This document shows, piece by piece, positions 14,644 through 23,622 of a stretch of 64,000 nt of DNA. Below the pieces are notes generated by a model. That model saw nothing but the letters and a program-made list of their open reading frames with translations. It made no database searches and was not told the origin of the DNA. A program made the position numbers and the translations under genes. Source of the DNA: Synechococcus sp. MU1643 (GTDB taxonomy: Bacteria; Cyanobacteriota; Cyanobacteriia; PCC-6307; Cyanobiaceae); NCBI RefSeq assembly GCF_020514095.1, contig NZ_VTKY01000001.1, forward strand, positions 186,001-250,000. Reading direction: 5' to 3'. Numbering within the stretch: the first letter of the stretch is position 1; every line of letters begins with the position of its first letter.

Positions 14644-15795
14644 TTAGCGGTCAGCGTGCAGCAGTTCAGCGAGGTTGACACCGCTGAGGATCGCTCCCTC
14701 TGCTCTGCCAAAACCAGGCCCTTCGATCCAGTCGCCACAGAACCCAACGCCGCTGGTGGGGCACCACTGCAGCTCAGGTGGCAGAGGGTTGTTGAGGGGC
14801 CGAGACGCGCCCCAGCGCATCACCCCCAATGGCGTCGCCTGTTCCAGTGCGGCTGAAACAACCGGCAAGGCCTGCAGCAGTTCGGGCAACAGGTTCAGAA
14901 GGCGTTGTTGCTGCTGGGCGAGCAGGCGGCTCTGGCTTTGGGGCGTGATTGCTTCTCCGGAATCCAAACCATGCACCACTAGCCCCCAACGTCCATCGCT
15001 TTGTTGCTGCAACACGAGCCGTTCCACCTTCCAGCGTGCTTTGGCGGCGTCGTTCAACCAGATCTGAGCCGGAAGCCTTTCACCGTTGAGCGCGAGCTCG
15101 CCCAGGTCCACCATCAGGTTCCAGCGCACCTCGGCTTGGCTGTGTTGCAGCAGGCTCAGTGCCGTATCGAGGCCGACGTCTACCCCCTCTTCAACGGCTG
15201 ATCGCAAGGGGACGTCGTTCCAGGCCAGCATCTTCAGCGAGCGGGGATGGGCCAGCAAGGTTCCGCTGAGCACAAGGCGCTTGGCCATGAGGCACCAGCT
15301 TCGATCCTCGTTCTGCAGCAGCCAATGATCCTGGCGTCGCTCCAGCCAGCGCACGCGGGTCTCGAATTGGCGACTCAGTTGTATGGAGCCAGCAGCATCG
15401 AGCAGCGCCTCGCAGATGCTGGCCATGCAGGGAATCCCATGCCACCAGCCCCCCTCCGGACAGGCTTCAGGCCAGTTGGCTGGCGATAAACCTGCTTGGG
15501 CGTCGAGCGAAAGCACAGCTCGATCGTCATGCTGAAGAACACCTGCTGAGCGCAACGGCGCTAGCAGTTCCTCCATGCTCTCCGGAAAGAAATTACTGAG
15601 TGCAAAGCCCGGTGCTCCATGGTTGAGCAGCCAGCTGCTTTGTTCTCGTCTTCTGCGGGTGGCTGCACGGCCTCCCGGGCCCCGTCCAGCCTCAATCAAA
15701 GCAATGGTGAGATCCGATCCCAGCTGCTGGAGCCGGCCAATCAGGCTGCAACCAGAGAGTCCTGCACCGATAACGGCGAGATCAACCTCATTCAC
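14644..15795 (-). CDS. FAD/NAD(P)-binding oxidoreductase (renalase-like)
   Basis: A 383-residue protein with an N-terminal dinucleotide-binding fold: VDLAVIGAGLSGCSLIGRL (GxGxxG), an acidic residue ending the second strand (ALIEAG), then GPGGRAATRR, typical of renalase-like and amine-oxidase-type flavoproteins. The C-terminus has GVGFCGDWIEGPGFGRAEGAILSG, the second FAD contact found in these enzymes. The substrate is unknown. It lies just upstream of tRNA-Pro on the same strand. Confidence 0.85.
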   Translation of the reverse strand: MNEVDLAVIGAGLSGCSLIGRLQQLGSDLTIALIEAGRGPGGRAATRRRREQSSWLLNHGAPGFALSNFFPESMEELLAPLRSAGVLQHDDRAVLSLDAQAGLSPANWPEACPEGGWWHGIPCMASICEALLDAAGSIQLSRQFETRVRWLERRQDHWLLQNEDRSWCLMAKRLVLSGTLLAHPRSLKMLAWNDVPLRSAVEEGVDVGLDTALSLLQHSQAEVRWNLMVDLGELALNGERLPAQIWLNDAAKARWKVERLVLQQQSDGRWGLVVHGLDSGEAITPQSQSRLLAQQQQRLLNLLPELLQALPVVSAALEQATPLGVMRWGASRPLNNPLPPELQWCPTSGVGFCGDWIEGPGFGRAEGAILSGVNLAELLHADR

Positions 15796-15819
15796 AACCG
15801 CTGAAGTCTCCGCCGTTGA

Positions 15820-15912
15820 TCACATCCAGTAGCGCTCTGCGGCAACCCGAGAAAACAAACCACCCAGCAATGCCAGAAGAATCGTGACGCCAAAGAACGC
15901 GAAATACGCCAT
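15820..15912 (-). CDS. 30-residue single-span membrane peptide
   Basis: ATG to TGA encodes 30 residues beginning MAYFAFFG, with one hydrophobic helix (TILLALLGGLF) and a polar end (SRVAAERYWM). It lies 24 bases upstream of the FAD oxidoreductase on the same strand. The size is that of small photosystem, b6f or NDH-1 subunits; I cannot match it to PetL, PetN, PsbM, PsbT or Psb30. Confidence 0.55.
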   Translation of the reverse strand: MAYFAFFGVTILLALLGGLFSRVAAERYWM

Positions 15913-16005
15913 CTGAACTGTTGGCCTGGTCATAATTCCGGGCTTTCTAACAGCCGTTGGGTTGTCGGCTCGCTTGAGTTACGAGACGAAATCAAAGCGC
16001 TGGTA

Positions 16006-16077
16006 TGGGTCGCCTGAGATTCGAACTCAGGACCAGCCGGTTAAAAGCCGGATGCTCTACCGCTGAGCTAGCGACCC
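16006..16077 (-). tRNA. tRNA-Lys (anticodon TTT)
   Basis: A 72-base cloverleaf on the minus strand. The acceptor is GGGTCGC/GCGACCC with discriminator A. The D arm is GCTC/GAGC, the anticodon loop is CTTTTAA with TTT at 34-36, and the T arm has GAGTTCGAATCTC. The outermost anticodon-stem pair (27:43) is a T/C mismatch; the other four pairs are intact. Confidence 0.95.
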
Positions 16078-16156
16078 GTGCCCGCTTGGGCATGCCATTT
16101 CGGCACCAAACCAGGTTATCACTCAGGTCGCCAGGGAGACTGGTGGCTTCTGAACC

Positions 16157-16657
16157 ATGGCCATGACTGGCTCTAAGCCCTGGCCCGATCCCCAAATCGA
16201 TGCTGACGCCTGGGTTTCTGAGTCCGCCGTAGTGATTGGCAATGTGCTGATGGCAGCGGGCAGCAGCCTCTGGCCCACAGCTGTTGCGCGCGGCGATCTC
16301 GAGCGGATCATTATCGGAGCGGGCAGCAACGTTCAAGACGGTGCCGTGCTCCATGGCGACCCGGGGCAGCCGGTGCGACTCGGTGCCGACGTCACCGTTG
16401 GCCATCGGGCCGTGATCCATGGCGCCACGCTCGAGGATGGATGCTTGGTGGGAATTGGTGCCATAGTTCTCAATGGCGTCACCGTCGGTGCCGGTGCCTT
16501 GGTGGCTGCTGGTTCTGTTGTTACTAAGGATGTTCCTCCCGGCACCCTGGTGATGGGCGCGCCTGCGGTGGTGAAGCGGGAGTTATCGCCTGAGGCGATC
16601 GACGAGCAGCGCTGCCACGCCCAGCGCTACGCGCGATTGGCGGCATCACACGCCTAG
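16157..16657 (+). CDS. gamma-carbonic-anhydrase-like hexapeptide protein
   Basis: A 166-residue left-handed beta-helix protein. Hexapeptide-type repeats run through most of the chain ([61 protein letters not shown]), ending in a C-terminal helix. Candidate zinc His residues are in [14 protein letters not shown]. The family includes gamma carbonic anhydrases and ferripyochelin-binding-like proteins; the activity here is unproven. Confidence 0.85.
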   Translation: MAMTGSKPWPDPQIDADAWVSESAVVIGNVLMAAGSSLWPTAVARGDLERIIIGAGSNVQDGAVLHGDPGQPVRLGADVTVGHRAVIHGATLEDGCLVGIGAIVLNGVTVGAGALVAAGSVVTKDVPPGTLVMGAPAVVKRELSPEAIDEQRCHAQRYARLAASHA

Positions 16658-16772
16658 ATCAGGCCTTGAATTCAACCCCCTGATTGCTGCGAATTCGATC
16701 AGCTTTCAGGGAAGGTCGTGGGATCAACGGAGAAGTCCGTAAGATCAGTCACACTGAATTCCGTTTTCAAGA

Positions 16773-16985
16773 ATGGTCCGAGTTGCCATCGGTCTGGTCC
16801 TCATCCTGGTGATCGTCGGTTACTCGGCCTTCAGCGTTATCACCACAGGCCAAGTGCTGGGCATCGACGCCCGCCTGTTCCTTGTAGTTGCCCCGATCCT
16901 GGCCGCTGTCAGCTGGGCTGCTTTCAACATCGGCCGCGCTGCTGTTGGTCAGCTGCAGCTGATGCTCAAGCGCAGCCGCGCCTGA
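16773..16985 (+). CDS. psbY: PsbY-like photosystem II protein
   Basis: The C-terminal 40 residues (DARLFLVVAPILAAVSW, then NIGRAAVGQLQ) match PsbY, a one-helix photosystem II subunit near cytochrome b559. The full 70-residue frame from ATG 16773 adds an extra N-terminal hydrophobic helix. An internal GTG at 16854, with AGG five bases upstream, would give a normal-sized 43-residue PsbY. I keep the long frame because ATG is the stronger start codon, but the short one is quite possible. Confidence 0.65.
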   Translation: MVRVAIGLVLILVIVGYSAFSVITTGQVLGIDARLFLVVAPILAAVSWAAFNIGRAAVGQLQLMLKRSRA

Positions 16986-17032
16986 TCCAGGCAACCGAGC
17001 TTCGTAGGCTGGAGGCTGCTTGACGCAGCAGG

Positions 17033-18403
17033 TTGTCTCAATCTCCTAATGTGAATGTTATTGGTGCTGGTCTGGCCGGTACCGAGGCGGCCTGGCAGAT
17101 CGCCCGTGCAGGAGTAGCGGTAACACTAATTGAGATGCGTCCGATTCGACGCTCCCCAGCCCACCACAGCAGTGATTTTGCTGAATTGGTGTGCAGCAAC
17201 AGCTTCGGTGCCCTGAGCAGTGACCGTGCTGCAGGCTTGCTGCAGGAAGAGCTGCGCCGTCTCGGCTCATTGGTGATCGGCACGGCCGACACCCATGCTG
17301 TTCCGGCTGGTGGTGCATTGGCGGTTGATCGCGGTCGCTACAGCGCTGCCCTCACCGAAGCCCTCGATCAGCATCCCCTGGTCACGATCGAACGGCGCGA
17401 GCAACAGGCCCTGCCGCCCGATGATGCGATCACCGTTCTTGCGACGGGGCCGCTAACGAGTGAACCGTTGGCGGAGAATTTGCGCGAGTTCACTGGACGC
17501 GCCGACTGCCACTTTTTTGATGCGGCCAGCCCGATCGTGCATGGAGACAGCATCGATTTGTCGGTGGCCTTTCGCGCCAGCCGCTACGACAAAGGCGATG
17601 CGGACTACATCAATTGTCCGATGGACAAGGAGCAGTACCTGGCGTTCCGTCAGGCCCTGCTGGAGTCTGAACAGGCGGAACTCAAAGACTTCGACAAAGA
17701 CGACGCCACGTTCTTTGAAGGCTGCCTGCCGATTGAGGAGTTGGCGCGTCGTGGTGAAGACACCATGCGTTATGGCCCCCTGAAGCCGATCGGGCTCTGG
17801 GATCCCCGTTGGGGTGATGTGAACGATCGCGATGTGCGCCGGGCCAAGCGCGCTTATGCAGTGGTGCAGCTGCGGCAGGAAGACAAGGACGGTCGCCTCT
17901 GGAATCTGGTGGGTTTCCAGACAAACCTCAAATGGGGTGAGCAGAAGCGAGTTCTGCAGATGATTCCCGGGCTGGGTCAGGCGGAATTCGTGCGTTTCGG
18001 GGTGATGCACCGCAACACTTTTCTTGAATCGCCGCAGCTGCTGCTGCCCACCCTGCAGTTCCTCCAGCGCCCCAACCTTTTGGCTGCAGGCCAGATCACC
18101 GGCACAGAGGGCTATGCCGCCGCCGTGGCCGGTGGCTGGTTGGCCGGCACCAATGCGGCCCGTTTGGCCCGGGGCTTGGAGCCCATTGATCTGCCGGCCA
18201 CCAGCATGAGTGGAGCTCTCACCCATTTCGTCAGCGAGGCACCAACGGCCAAGTTTCAGCCGATGCCACCCAATTTCGGCCTGTTGCCAAATCTTCCGGA
18301 ACGAATTCGCGACAAACGGGCTCGCTATGGCGCCTACCGCGATCGTGCCCTCCAAGATCTGGAGCCGATGCTGGTCCTCCAACCCGAGACCGTTACGGCA
18401 TGA
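17033..18403 (+). CDS. trmFO: tRNA m5U54 methyltransferase, folate/FAD-dependent
   Basis: A 456-residue TrmFO (formerly Gid). It makes 5-methyluridine at position 54 of tRNA using methylene-tetrahydrofolate and FAD. Seen: the FAD fold [15 protein letters not shown] at the N-terminus, the family block [27 protein letters not shown] in the middle and [20 protein letters not shown] near the C-terminus. The length is normal. The start is TTG 17033, as no ATG fits the N-terminus. Its stop overlaps the ATG of the broken CDF gene (18400). Confidence 0.95.
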   Translation: MSQSPNVNVIGAGLAGTEAAWQIARAGVAVTLIEMRPIRRSPAHHSSDFAELVCSNSFGALSSDRAAGLLQEELRRLGSLVIGTADTHAVPAGGALAVDRGRYSAALTEALDQHPLVTIERREQQALPPDDAITVLATGPLTSEPLAENLREFTGRADCHFFDAASPIVHGDSIDLSVAFRASRYDKGDADYINCPMDKEQYLAFRQALLESEQAELKDFDKDDATFFEGCLPIEELARRGEDTMRYGPLKPIGLWDPRWGDVNDRDVRRAKRAYAVVQLRQEDKDGRLWNLVGFQTNLKWGEQKRVLQMIPGLGQAEFVRFGVMHRNTFLESPQLLLPTLQFLQRPNLLAAGQITGTEGYAAAVAGGWLAGTNAARLARGLEPIDLPATSMSGALTHFVSEAPTAKFQPMPPNFGLLPNLPERIRDKRARYGAYRDRALQDLEPMLVLQPETVTA

Positions 18404-19363
18404 ACACTCCTGCGGAGGCTCGCCGCATTGAACAGCGCTCCTTGCGCTTCGGGGTCGGAGCCAACGCAGTGATGGCATTGGCTGGTTTTTCCGCCCATGT
18501 GCTCACCGGATCCTCGGCCCTGCTCTTGGATGGCCTTTATTCCGCCGTGTTGGTGGGCTCGTCCTTGATTGCCAGTCGCATCACCTGCAATGTAGTGCGG
18601 CCGCCGCATCGAGCCTGGCCCTATGGCTATGAAGGCCAGGAAGCTTCGTATGTGCTGTTTCGCTCATTGGTGATGCTCGGGGTAATCGGCTTTGGCGTCG
18701 GCAGCGCCAGCTCCACCTTGATCGACTGGTGGCGTGGCAACAGCATCGCGGCGCTGCACCTGGAGCCGGTGGCGCTCTACACCGCTTTGATGACAGCGTT
18801 ATGCGGCCTGCTGGCCTGGCGGCACCGCCGCGATTTGTTCCGCACGGGGCGGGTGTCGCTGCTGCTGCTCACAGAGGCCCGCAATGCCCGGATTGATGCC
18901 GTGATCACCCTGGCCACTGGTCTGGCCCTTTTGGCGACTCCCCGTTGCTGGCACGGCGTTGCCTGACCTGGCGCCGATCACCGATGCCCTGCTGGTGCTG
19001 CCGGTGAGCCTGGCCCTGCTGCGCGAACCGCTGGCGGCGCTGAGGGATGCCATGGCCCAAGCTGCGGGCTGTGCCGCCGACCCGGATGTGCTGCAGCGCA
19101 CACGGCTGGTTTTGATGCAGGAACTGGTGGGGCTTCAGCTGCAGATGATGGATTTCACGGTGCAGCAGCTGGGCCGCACGGCCTTCGTCGTGCTTTAAAT
19201 CAATCCGCTTCAGCCCCAGGAAAGTCGTGTGATTGATGGGTTGCGCCATCACATCGATGCCCGCTGCAGTGCCGAACTTGGACGTCCCGTGCGCTTTGAG
19301 GTGATCCTCACGGTGATGCCGCCGATTCACCGCCAGGATCAAAGGCCGCAGACGGCCCCTTAG
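18400..19363 (+). pseudogene. cation diffusion facilitator transporter, broken
   Basis: From ATG 18400 the frame encodes the N-terminal membrane helices of a CDF-type metal transporter. Near 18941-18944 (CCCC) the sense moves to the +1 frame, which continues GTALPDLAPITDALLV to a TAA at 19196-19198. The same frame then resumes (INPLQPQESRVIDGLRHH) to TAG at 19361. Dropping one C and reading through the TAA would restore about 320 residues with the usual C-terminal domain. Two independent lesions argue for decay of a transporter gene that overlaps trmFO. Confidence 0.75.
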
Positions 19364-19387
19364 CGTCACCTCCAAAGAAGCGATGCC

Positions 19388-20944
19388 ATGAGCGAGAACC
19401 AGCAGTGGGATGCCGTTGTGATCGGTTCCGGCATCGGTGGTTTGGTTACCGCCAGCCAGTTGGCGGCCAAGGGAGCCAAGACCCTCGTCTTGGAGAGGTA
19501 TCTGATCCCCGGCGGCAGTGGCGGTGTCTTCAAGCGCGAGGGCTACACCTTCGATGTGGGGGCCTCGATGATCTTTGGCTTCGGCAAGAAGGGTTTCACC
19601 AACCTGCTCACCCGGGCCTTAGCCGATGTGGGGGAGCACTGCGAGACGATCCCCGACCCAGCCCAGCTTGAGTACCACATGCCCGGTGGGCTGCGCATCG
19701 CGGTGGATCGCGACTACGAGCAGTTCATCGCCGACCTCACGGCGCGGTTTCCCCATGAGGCTGAGGGGATCCGCCGCTTCTACGACACCTGCTGGCAGGT
19801 GTTCAATTGCCTCGATGCGATGCCGCTTCTCTCGCTGGAGGATCCGGCCTATCTCACAAAGGTGTTCTTCAAAGCGCCTCTGGCTTGCCTGGGACTGGCG
19901 CGCTGGCTGCCCTTCAACGTCGGTGCGGTCGCCCGCCAGCACATCAAGGACGAGCAGCTGCTCAAGTTCATTGATATCGAGTGCTTCTGCTGGTCGGTGA
20001 TGCCGGCGGATCGAACCCCGATGATCAATGCCGGCATGGTGTTTTCCGATCGGCATGCGGGAGGGATCAACTACCCCAAGGGAGGCGTCGGCGTGATTGC
20101 CGAAAAGCTGGTGAAGGGATTGGAACGCCATGGCGGAGCCATTCGCTACAAGTCCCGGGTCACCGAGGTGTTGATCGAGAACGATCAGGCGGTTGGCGTG
20201 AAGCTGGCCGATGGCGAGGTCATCCGTGCCAAACGTGTGATCTCGAATGCCACTCGCTGGGACACCTTCTCGGGAGCGGCTGATGAGCAGCACCGCTCTG
20301 GCCAATCTCTGGTGGATGCCGCCCACACCCCTGGCAAGGAGCAGTTCTGGCGCAAGCGCTATGTGCCGTCCCCCTCCTTCCTGTCGCTGCATCTGGGGGT
20401 TCGGGCTGACCTGATTCCGGCCGGTACCCACTGCCATCACCTCCTGCTGGAGGATTGGAACCGGATGGAGGACGAGCAGGGGGTGATCTTTGTGTCGATG
20501 CCCTCGCTGCTGGATCCGGATCTGGCTCCGGCTGGGCATCACATCGTCCACAGCTTCACGCCGTCCTCGATGGAGGCCTGGCAGGGGCTGACCCCCAGCC
20601 AGTACCGCGACAAAAAGGAGGCGGATGCGGCGCGGTTGATCCAGCGCCTGGAGGCGATCCTGCCGGGCCTCGCCGATGCCATCACCCACAAGGAGATCGG
20701 TACGCCCCGCAGCCACCGGCGTTTTCTGGGTCGCTTTCAGGGCAGCTATGGCCCGATCCCGGCGATGCAGCTCCCGGGGCTGCTGCCGATGCCGTTCAAC
20801 CGCACCGGGTTGAAAAACCTCTATTGCGTGGGTGACTCCTGTTTCCCCGGCCAGGGCCTCAACGCTGTGGCCTTCAGTGGGTTTGCCTGTGCCCATCGGG
20901 TTGGTGCTGACCTCGGCTTGAACCCCTGGGCGCTGCCTGCCTGA
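19388..20944 (+). CDS. crtH: prolycopene (carotenoid) isomerase
   Basis: A 518-residue CrtISO/CrtH, which converts poly-cis to all-trans lycopene in carotenoid synthesis. The N-terminal FAD motif AVVIGSGIGGLVTASQLAA is followed by GGSGGVFKREGYTFDVGASM, typical of the isomerase/desaturase family. The C-terminus has LYCVGDSCFPGQGLNAVAFSG, the closing FAD contact. Length is normal. It starts 24 bases after the broken CDF gene and may share its transcript. Confidence 0.95.
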   Translation: MSENQQWDAVVIGSGIGGLVTASQLAAKGAKTLVLERYLIPGGSGGVFKREGYTFDVGASMIFGFGKKGFTNLLTRALADVGEHCETIPDPAQLEYHMPGGLRIAVDRDYEQFIADLTARFPHEAEGIRRFYDTCWQVFNCLDAMPLLSLEDPAYLTKVFFKAPLACLGLARWLPFNVGAVARQHIKDEQLLKFIDIECFCWSVMPADRTPMINAGMVFSDRHAGGINYPKGGVGVIAEKLVKGLERHGGAIRYKSRVTEVLIENDQAVGVKLADGEVIRAKRVISNATRWDTFSGAADEQHRSGQSLVDAAHTPGKEQFWRKRYVPSPSFLSLHLGVRADLIPAGTHCHHLLLEDWNRMEDEQGVIFVSMPSLLDPDLAPAGHHIVHSFTPSSMEAWQGLTPSQYRDKKEADAARLIQRLEAILPGLADAITHKEIGTPRSHRRFLGRFQGSYGPIPAMQLPGLLPMPFNRTGLKNLYCVGDSCFPGQGLNAVAFSGFACAHRVGADLGLNPWALPA

Positions 20945-20979
20945 TCTTTTGCTTAGCGTTATTCGGAGTAGGAGTTGGG

Positions 20980-21264
20980 ATGTCGCCTGAGTTTCAGCCG
21001 TCGTCGGACGATCTAGCCCGCTACCTCGAGCAGAGGGGTGAGCTGACCAAGCCTTGGAATCTGCAGATGCTGCGGCTCAAGAAGCTCAAGGAAGCCAAGG
21101 ACTCGATGAACCCTCAGCTTTATCTCGAGAAGGTGCAGGAGGCCCATGCCGATCTGATGCGTCTCGGCCAGTTCTGGAAAGGCCGTGAACAGGAGGTGTT
21201 TGGTGGCACCTACCAACCGTCTGAACTCATTGAACCGCTGCCGGGTTCTCCGGACGACCGATGA
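20980..21264 (+). CDS. conserved-type hypothetical (94 aa)
   Basis: A hydrophilic, helical 94-residue protein: SSDDLARYLEQRGEL, then LRLKKLKEAKDSMNPQLYLEKVQEAHADLMRLGQFW, and an acidic C-terminus. GGAG lies nine bases before the ATG. Its stop overlaps the next gene by four bases (ATGA), so both are probably translated together. It has no signal or membrane span. No function is recognised. Confidence 0.75.
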   Translation: MSPEFQPSSDDLARYLEQRGELTKPWNLQMLRLKKLKEAKDSMNPQLYLEKVQEAHADLMRLGQFWKGREQEVFGGTYQPSELIEPLPGSPDDR

Positions 21265-21815
21265 GCAGCATCGAACTTTTCGGGCTATCTCCCCTGATCC
21301 GCTTCACTCTGCTCAGCCTGTATGGGGCCTTGGTGTTGCCCTTGCCGTTGCTTGCCCCGGCGGAGTCGCGCTGGCTGATGGTGGCTGGTCTGTTGCTGGG
21401 CCTGGTGTTGGTGATTGGTTTGCTGAGTGAACGGGTGGAGACCGATGCCGAAGGCATCCAGGTGCGTTACCCAGCCTGGATTCGCTGGTTTCTGCGTCGC
21501 GGCTGGTCCATGCGTTGGCAGGACATTCGGGCCTTGGTTCCCGTCGGCACCAGTCAGGGGGGAACGGTCTATTACCTAAAGGCAGCCGATCTACGCCACC
21601 AGCTCTTGCCGCAACGCATCGAGCGTTTCGATCGATTCCTGGAGCTTCTGGTGACTAACACCAATGTTTCGACCAAGGGCATCGGGCGTTTGACGCCGCC
21701 CTGGACCTATCAACTGTTGGCAGGATTGGCCGTTGTGATGATTGCCGGCGAGTTGCTGACGTCCCTGGCGCTGGCCCAAAGATGGATCAGTTTGCCGGCG
21801 GGTTATCCAGGCTAA
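21261..21815 (+). CDS. membrane protein, PH-like core (184 aa)
   Basis: A 184-residue protein with two N-terminal helices (about residues 14-30 and 37-54), a central soluble beta-rich part (VETDAEGIQVRYPAWIRWFLRRGWSMRWQDIRALVPVG), which resembles the membrane-associated PH-type domains of YdbT-like proteins, and one C-terminal helix (about 155-175). It is translationally coupled to the preceding gene. The function is unknown. Confidence 0.7.
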   Translation: MSSIELFGLSPLIRFTLLSLYGALVLPLPLLAPAESRWLMVAGLLLGLVLVIGLLSERVETDAEGIQVRYPAWIRWFLRRGWSMRWQDIRALVPVGTSQGGTVYYLKAADLRHQLLPQRIERFDRFLELLVTNTNVSTKGIGRLTPPWTYQLLAGLAVVMIAGELLTSLALAQRWISLPAGYPG

Positions 21816-21830
21816 TGACAACTGTTTTTC

Positions 21831-21861
21831 TGAAAAGAAAGCCCCGATAGTGCTGACGGGG
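21831..21861 (-). terminator. probable terminator (minus strand)
   Basis: On the minus strand CCCCG and CGGGG pair around a 10-base loop and are followed by CTTTCTTTTC. It lies downstream of the small minus-strand gene at 21996-22082. It could also slow plus-strand transcription past 21815. Confidence 0.55.
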
Positions 21862-21995
21862 TGGTGTGTGTGAGGTTTGGTCGGGAAATTAGGTGGCTGC
21901 ATTCAGCACACCCTTCCTTCCTTTATGGGTCTTGTATGACTTTCGGTCTGTCTTAGAGACGCCCTTGGCAAGTATCAGGCTTCCCGACGCATCTT

Positions 21996-22082
21996 TCAGG
22001 CATCAGCGACCCACTTGCATGCGCCAACGATGATGGGAGTCCAGATAGCAACGGCTACCGCGATGGTGAGCATTGGCAGCAT
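21996..22082 (-). CDS. 28-residue single-span membrane peptide
   Basis: ATG to TGA encodes 28 residues: MLPM, one hydrophobic helix (LTIAVAVAIW...IIVGA) and a short tail with Cys and Lys. A strong ribosome site, AGAGAGGAG, lies seven bases upstream, and terminators sit on both sides on the same strand, so it is a well-framed one-gene unit. No family is recognised. Confidence 0.65.
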   Translation of the reverse strand: MLPMLTIAVAVAIWTPIIVGACKWVADA

Positions 22083-22125
22083 GGTGTTCTCCTCTCTGAA
22101 CACACCATCTCCGTTCCTGTTTGAG

Positions 22126-22147
22126 AAAAACTCCCTCATTTGAGGGA
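22126..22147 (-). terminator. Rho-independent terminator (minus strand)
   Basis: On the minus strand arms TCCCTC and GAGGGA close a 4-base loop, followed by GTTTTTC. It lies just past the broken gene at 22231-22745 and upstream of the 28-residue gene. Confidence 0.65.
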
Positions 22148-22230
22148 TTTGTACGCCAGCGCAGCTCCCCAATTCCAGGGGTGCGGTCCCACGATTCCCT
22201 CCCAATCTGGAAGTGAAACGGTTTCACGAT

Positions 22231-22745
22231 TCAGACCGGTATTGCTGCTTCGATCTCCCAACCTTCATTGGCCAGCTCTTCGCTCCTTTGGGAGGCGTCT
22301 TCAGACGCAACATCGATGAGGAGAAATCTCTCTCCTTGGTTGCAATACAGCCTGGTTAATCCGATCACGGCGGGGGCTCCCGGGTGTCGACAGAACCATC
22401 TTGACCGGCTTCCGCTGATCAAGCAATGAGGACGGCCCTTTGGACAACTCTTGATTTTGTCTAGATGTCTGGAGTTGCCATCTTTCGTTCAGGCGTTGGA
22501 ATCGATCCAGTTGCTCCGATGGGATGACAACCGAACTCACCAACCTCCCCTGCGGAACGGTTCAGCTCAAAGTCTGCTCGAATCACCTCTGTGAATTGGG
22601 TTGGGTGACGTCGCACCATCTGGTCCCGCCCAAAGAGGCCCAGCTGAAGAAGGCCCTTCGTCACCAAAAGACCAATTAATCCTTCTTTAAAGGGCTCGAG
22701 GCAATGGATTGGGTTGGGGTGGATGTTGATTGGCGCTGACCCCAC
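22231..22745 (-). pseudogene. hypothetical protein with two frameshifts
   Basis: Three overlapping minus-strand frames join into one coherent protein of about 170 residues. The first (from 22745) has KEGLIGLLVTKGLLQLGLFG and ends sensibly at FELNRSAG. Removing one G from a GGGG run (about 22551) gives VIPSEQLDRFQRLNERW. Removing one C from a CCCCC run (about 22378) gives AVIGLTRLYCNQGERFLLID and then EGWEIEAAIPV. Both lesions are single-base expansions in homopolymers. The family is unknown. Confidence 0.5.
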
Positions 22746-22780
22746 AATTCCAGTCTCCGACTGGAATCAATTCACTCGAC

Positions 22781-23548
22781 TTAACTGGCTGGCAGGTTGT
22801 CGAGGCTGAAGCGGTAGCCCCGCTGACGCACGGTGGTGATACCACCGCCCTCGCCAAGGCCGGCCTGCTCCAACTTGCGGCGCAGAGTCAAAACCTGGGT
22901 GTCCACGGAGCGGGGCCCACCGCTGAATGGAGGCCAGGCCATCCGCAGCAGTTCCTGACGGCTGCGCACCAGCCCGGGCGGCATCAGCAGGGCACAAAGC
23001 AGAGCAAATTCACGCGGGCTGAGCTCCACCGGCTGCTCCCGCAGCGTCACCTGGCGCAGCAGTAGATGAACTTCCAGCGGACCAACGGTGACCCGTTCCT
23101 GCAGGCCGCTGTGGCCCCGCTTCAGCAGGGTGCGGCATCGAGCTGCCAATTCTTCGAGGCCAAAGGGCTTGCGCAGAACATCATCGGCACCGTCATCCAA
23201 GAGGCCCACCACCGGCTCTGCACCGGCACGTGCGGTCAGCACAATCACCGGGCAACGCAGCTGCTCAGCCAACCGCAGGGCGGAGCTGCGCTCCAGCAGT
23301 TCTGCACTCACCAGCAGATCGGGTAACTGTTCTTGACAGACCTCCAATGCTTCAGCAGCACTCGCCACTGCTGCGGTGAGATGACCATCCTGCCGCAGCC
23401 GCTGTACCAGCACCGTGCGCAGGGTGGGATGTGGCTCGACCACCAGCACCCGAGATGGTTCCTGACCGGTGTTTGCGCTTGGCATCACCACCGGATCGCT
23501 GCTGGCTGAAGATGCTTCCGCCTTGAGGTCGTGGGGAGTGGAGGTCAC
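22781..23548 (-). CDS. atypical OmpR-type response regulator
   Basis: A 255-residue DNA-binding regulator. The receiver domain (about residues 33-145) keeps the Thr (VIVLTARA) and Lys (LRKPFG) positions, but the acidic pair is reduced (VVEPHP) and the phospho-acceptor Asp is missing: PDLLVSAELL stands where PDLxxLDxxx is expected. The C-terminal winged helix (about 150-250) is typical: LSPREFALLCALL, SVDTQVLTLRRKL and TVRQRGYRF. No kinase gene is adjacent. Control by phosphorylation is unlikely; ligand, partner or dosage control is more probable. Confidence 0.88.
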   Translation of the reverse strand: MTSTPHDLKAEASSASSDPVVMPSANTGQEPSRVLVVEPHPTLRTVLVQRLRQDGHLTAAVASAAEALEVCQEQLPDLLVSAELLERSSALRLAEQLRCPVIVLTARAGAEPVVGLLDDGADDVLRKPFGLEELAARCRTLLKRGHSGLQERVTVGPLEVHLLLRQVTLREQPVELSPREFALLCALLMPPGLVRSRQELLRMAWPPFSGGPRSVDTQVLTLRRKLEQAGLGEGGGITTVRQRGYRFSLDNLPAS

Positions 23549-23622
23549 TGGATCGGCCGAGGCGCGCCTACGCTAAGCCGAAATTCCTTGCAGGCTGGTA
23601 ACAGCGGCTGCTGTTGCATCTC

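Noticed and set aside
15820..15912. Naming the 30-residue peptide as PetL, PetN or Psb30
   Set aside because: Size fits, but characteristic residues of these subunits are absent.
19619..20896. 425-codon minus-strand frame
   Set aside because: Antisense shadow of crtH; His/Arg/Gln-rich with no family features.
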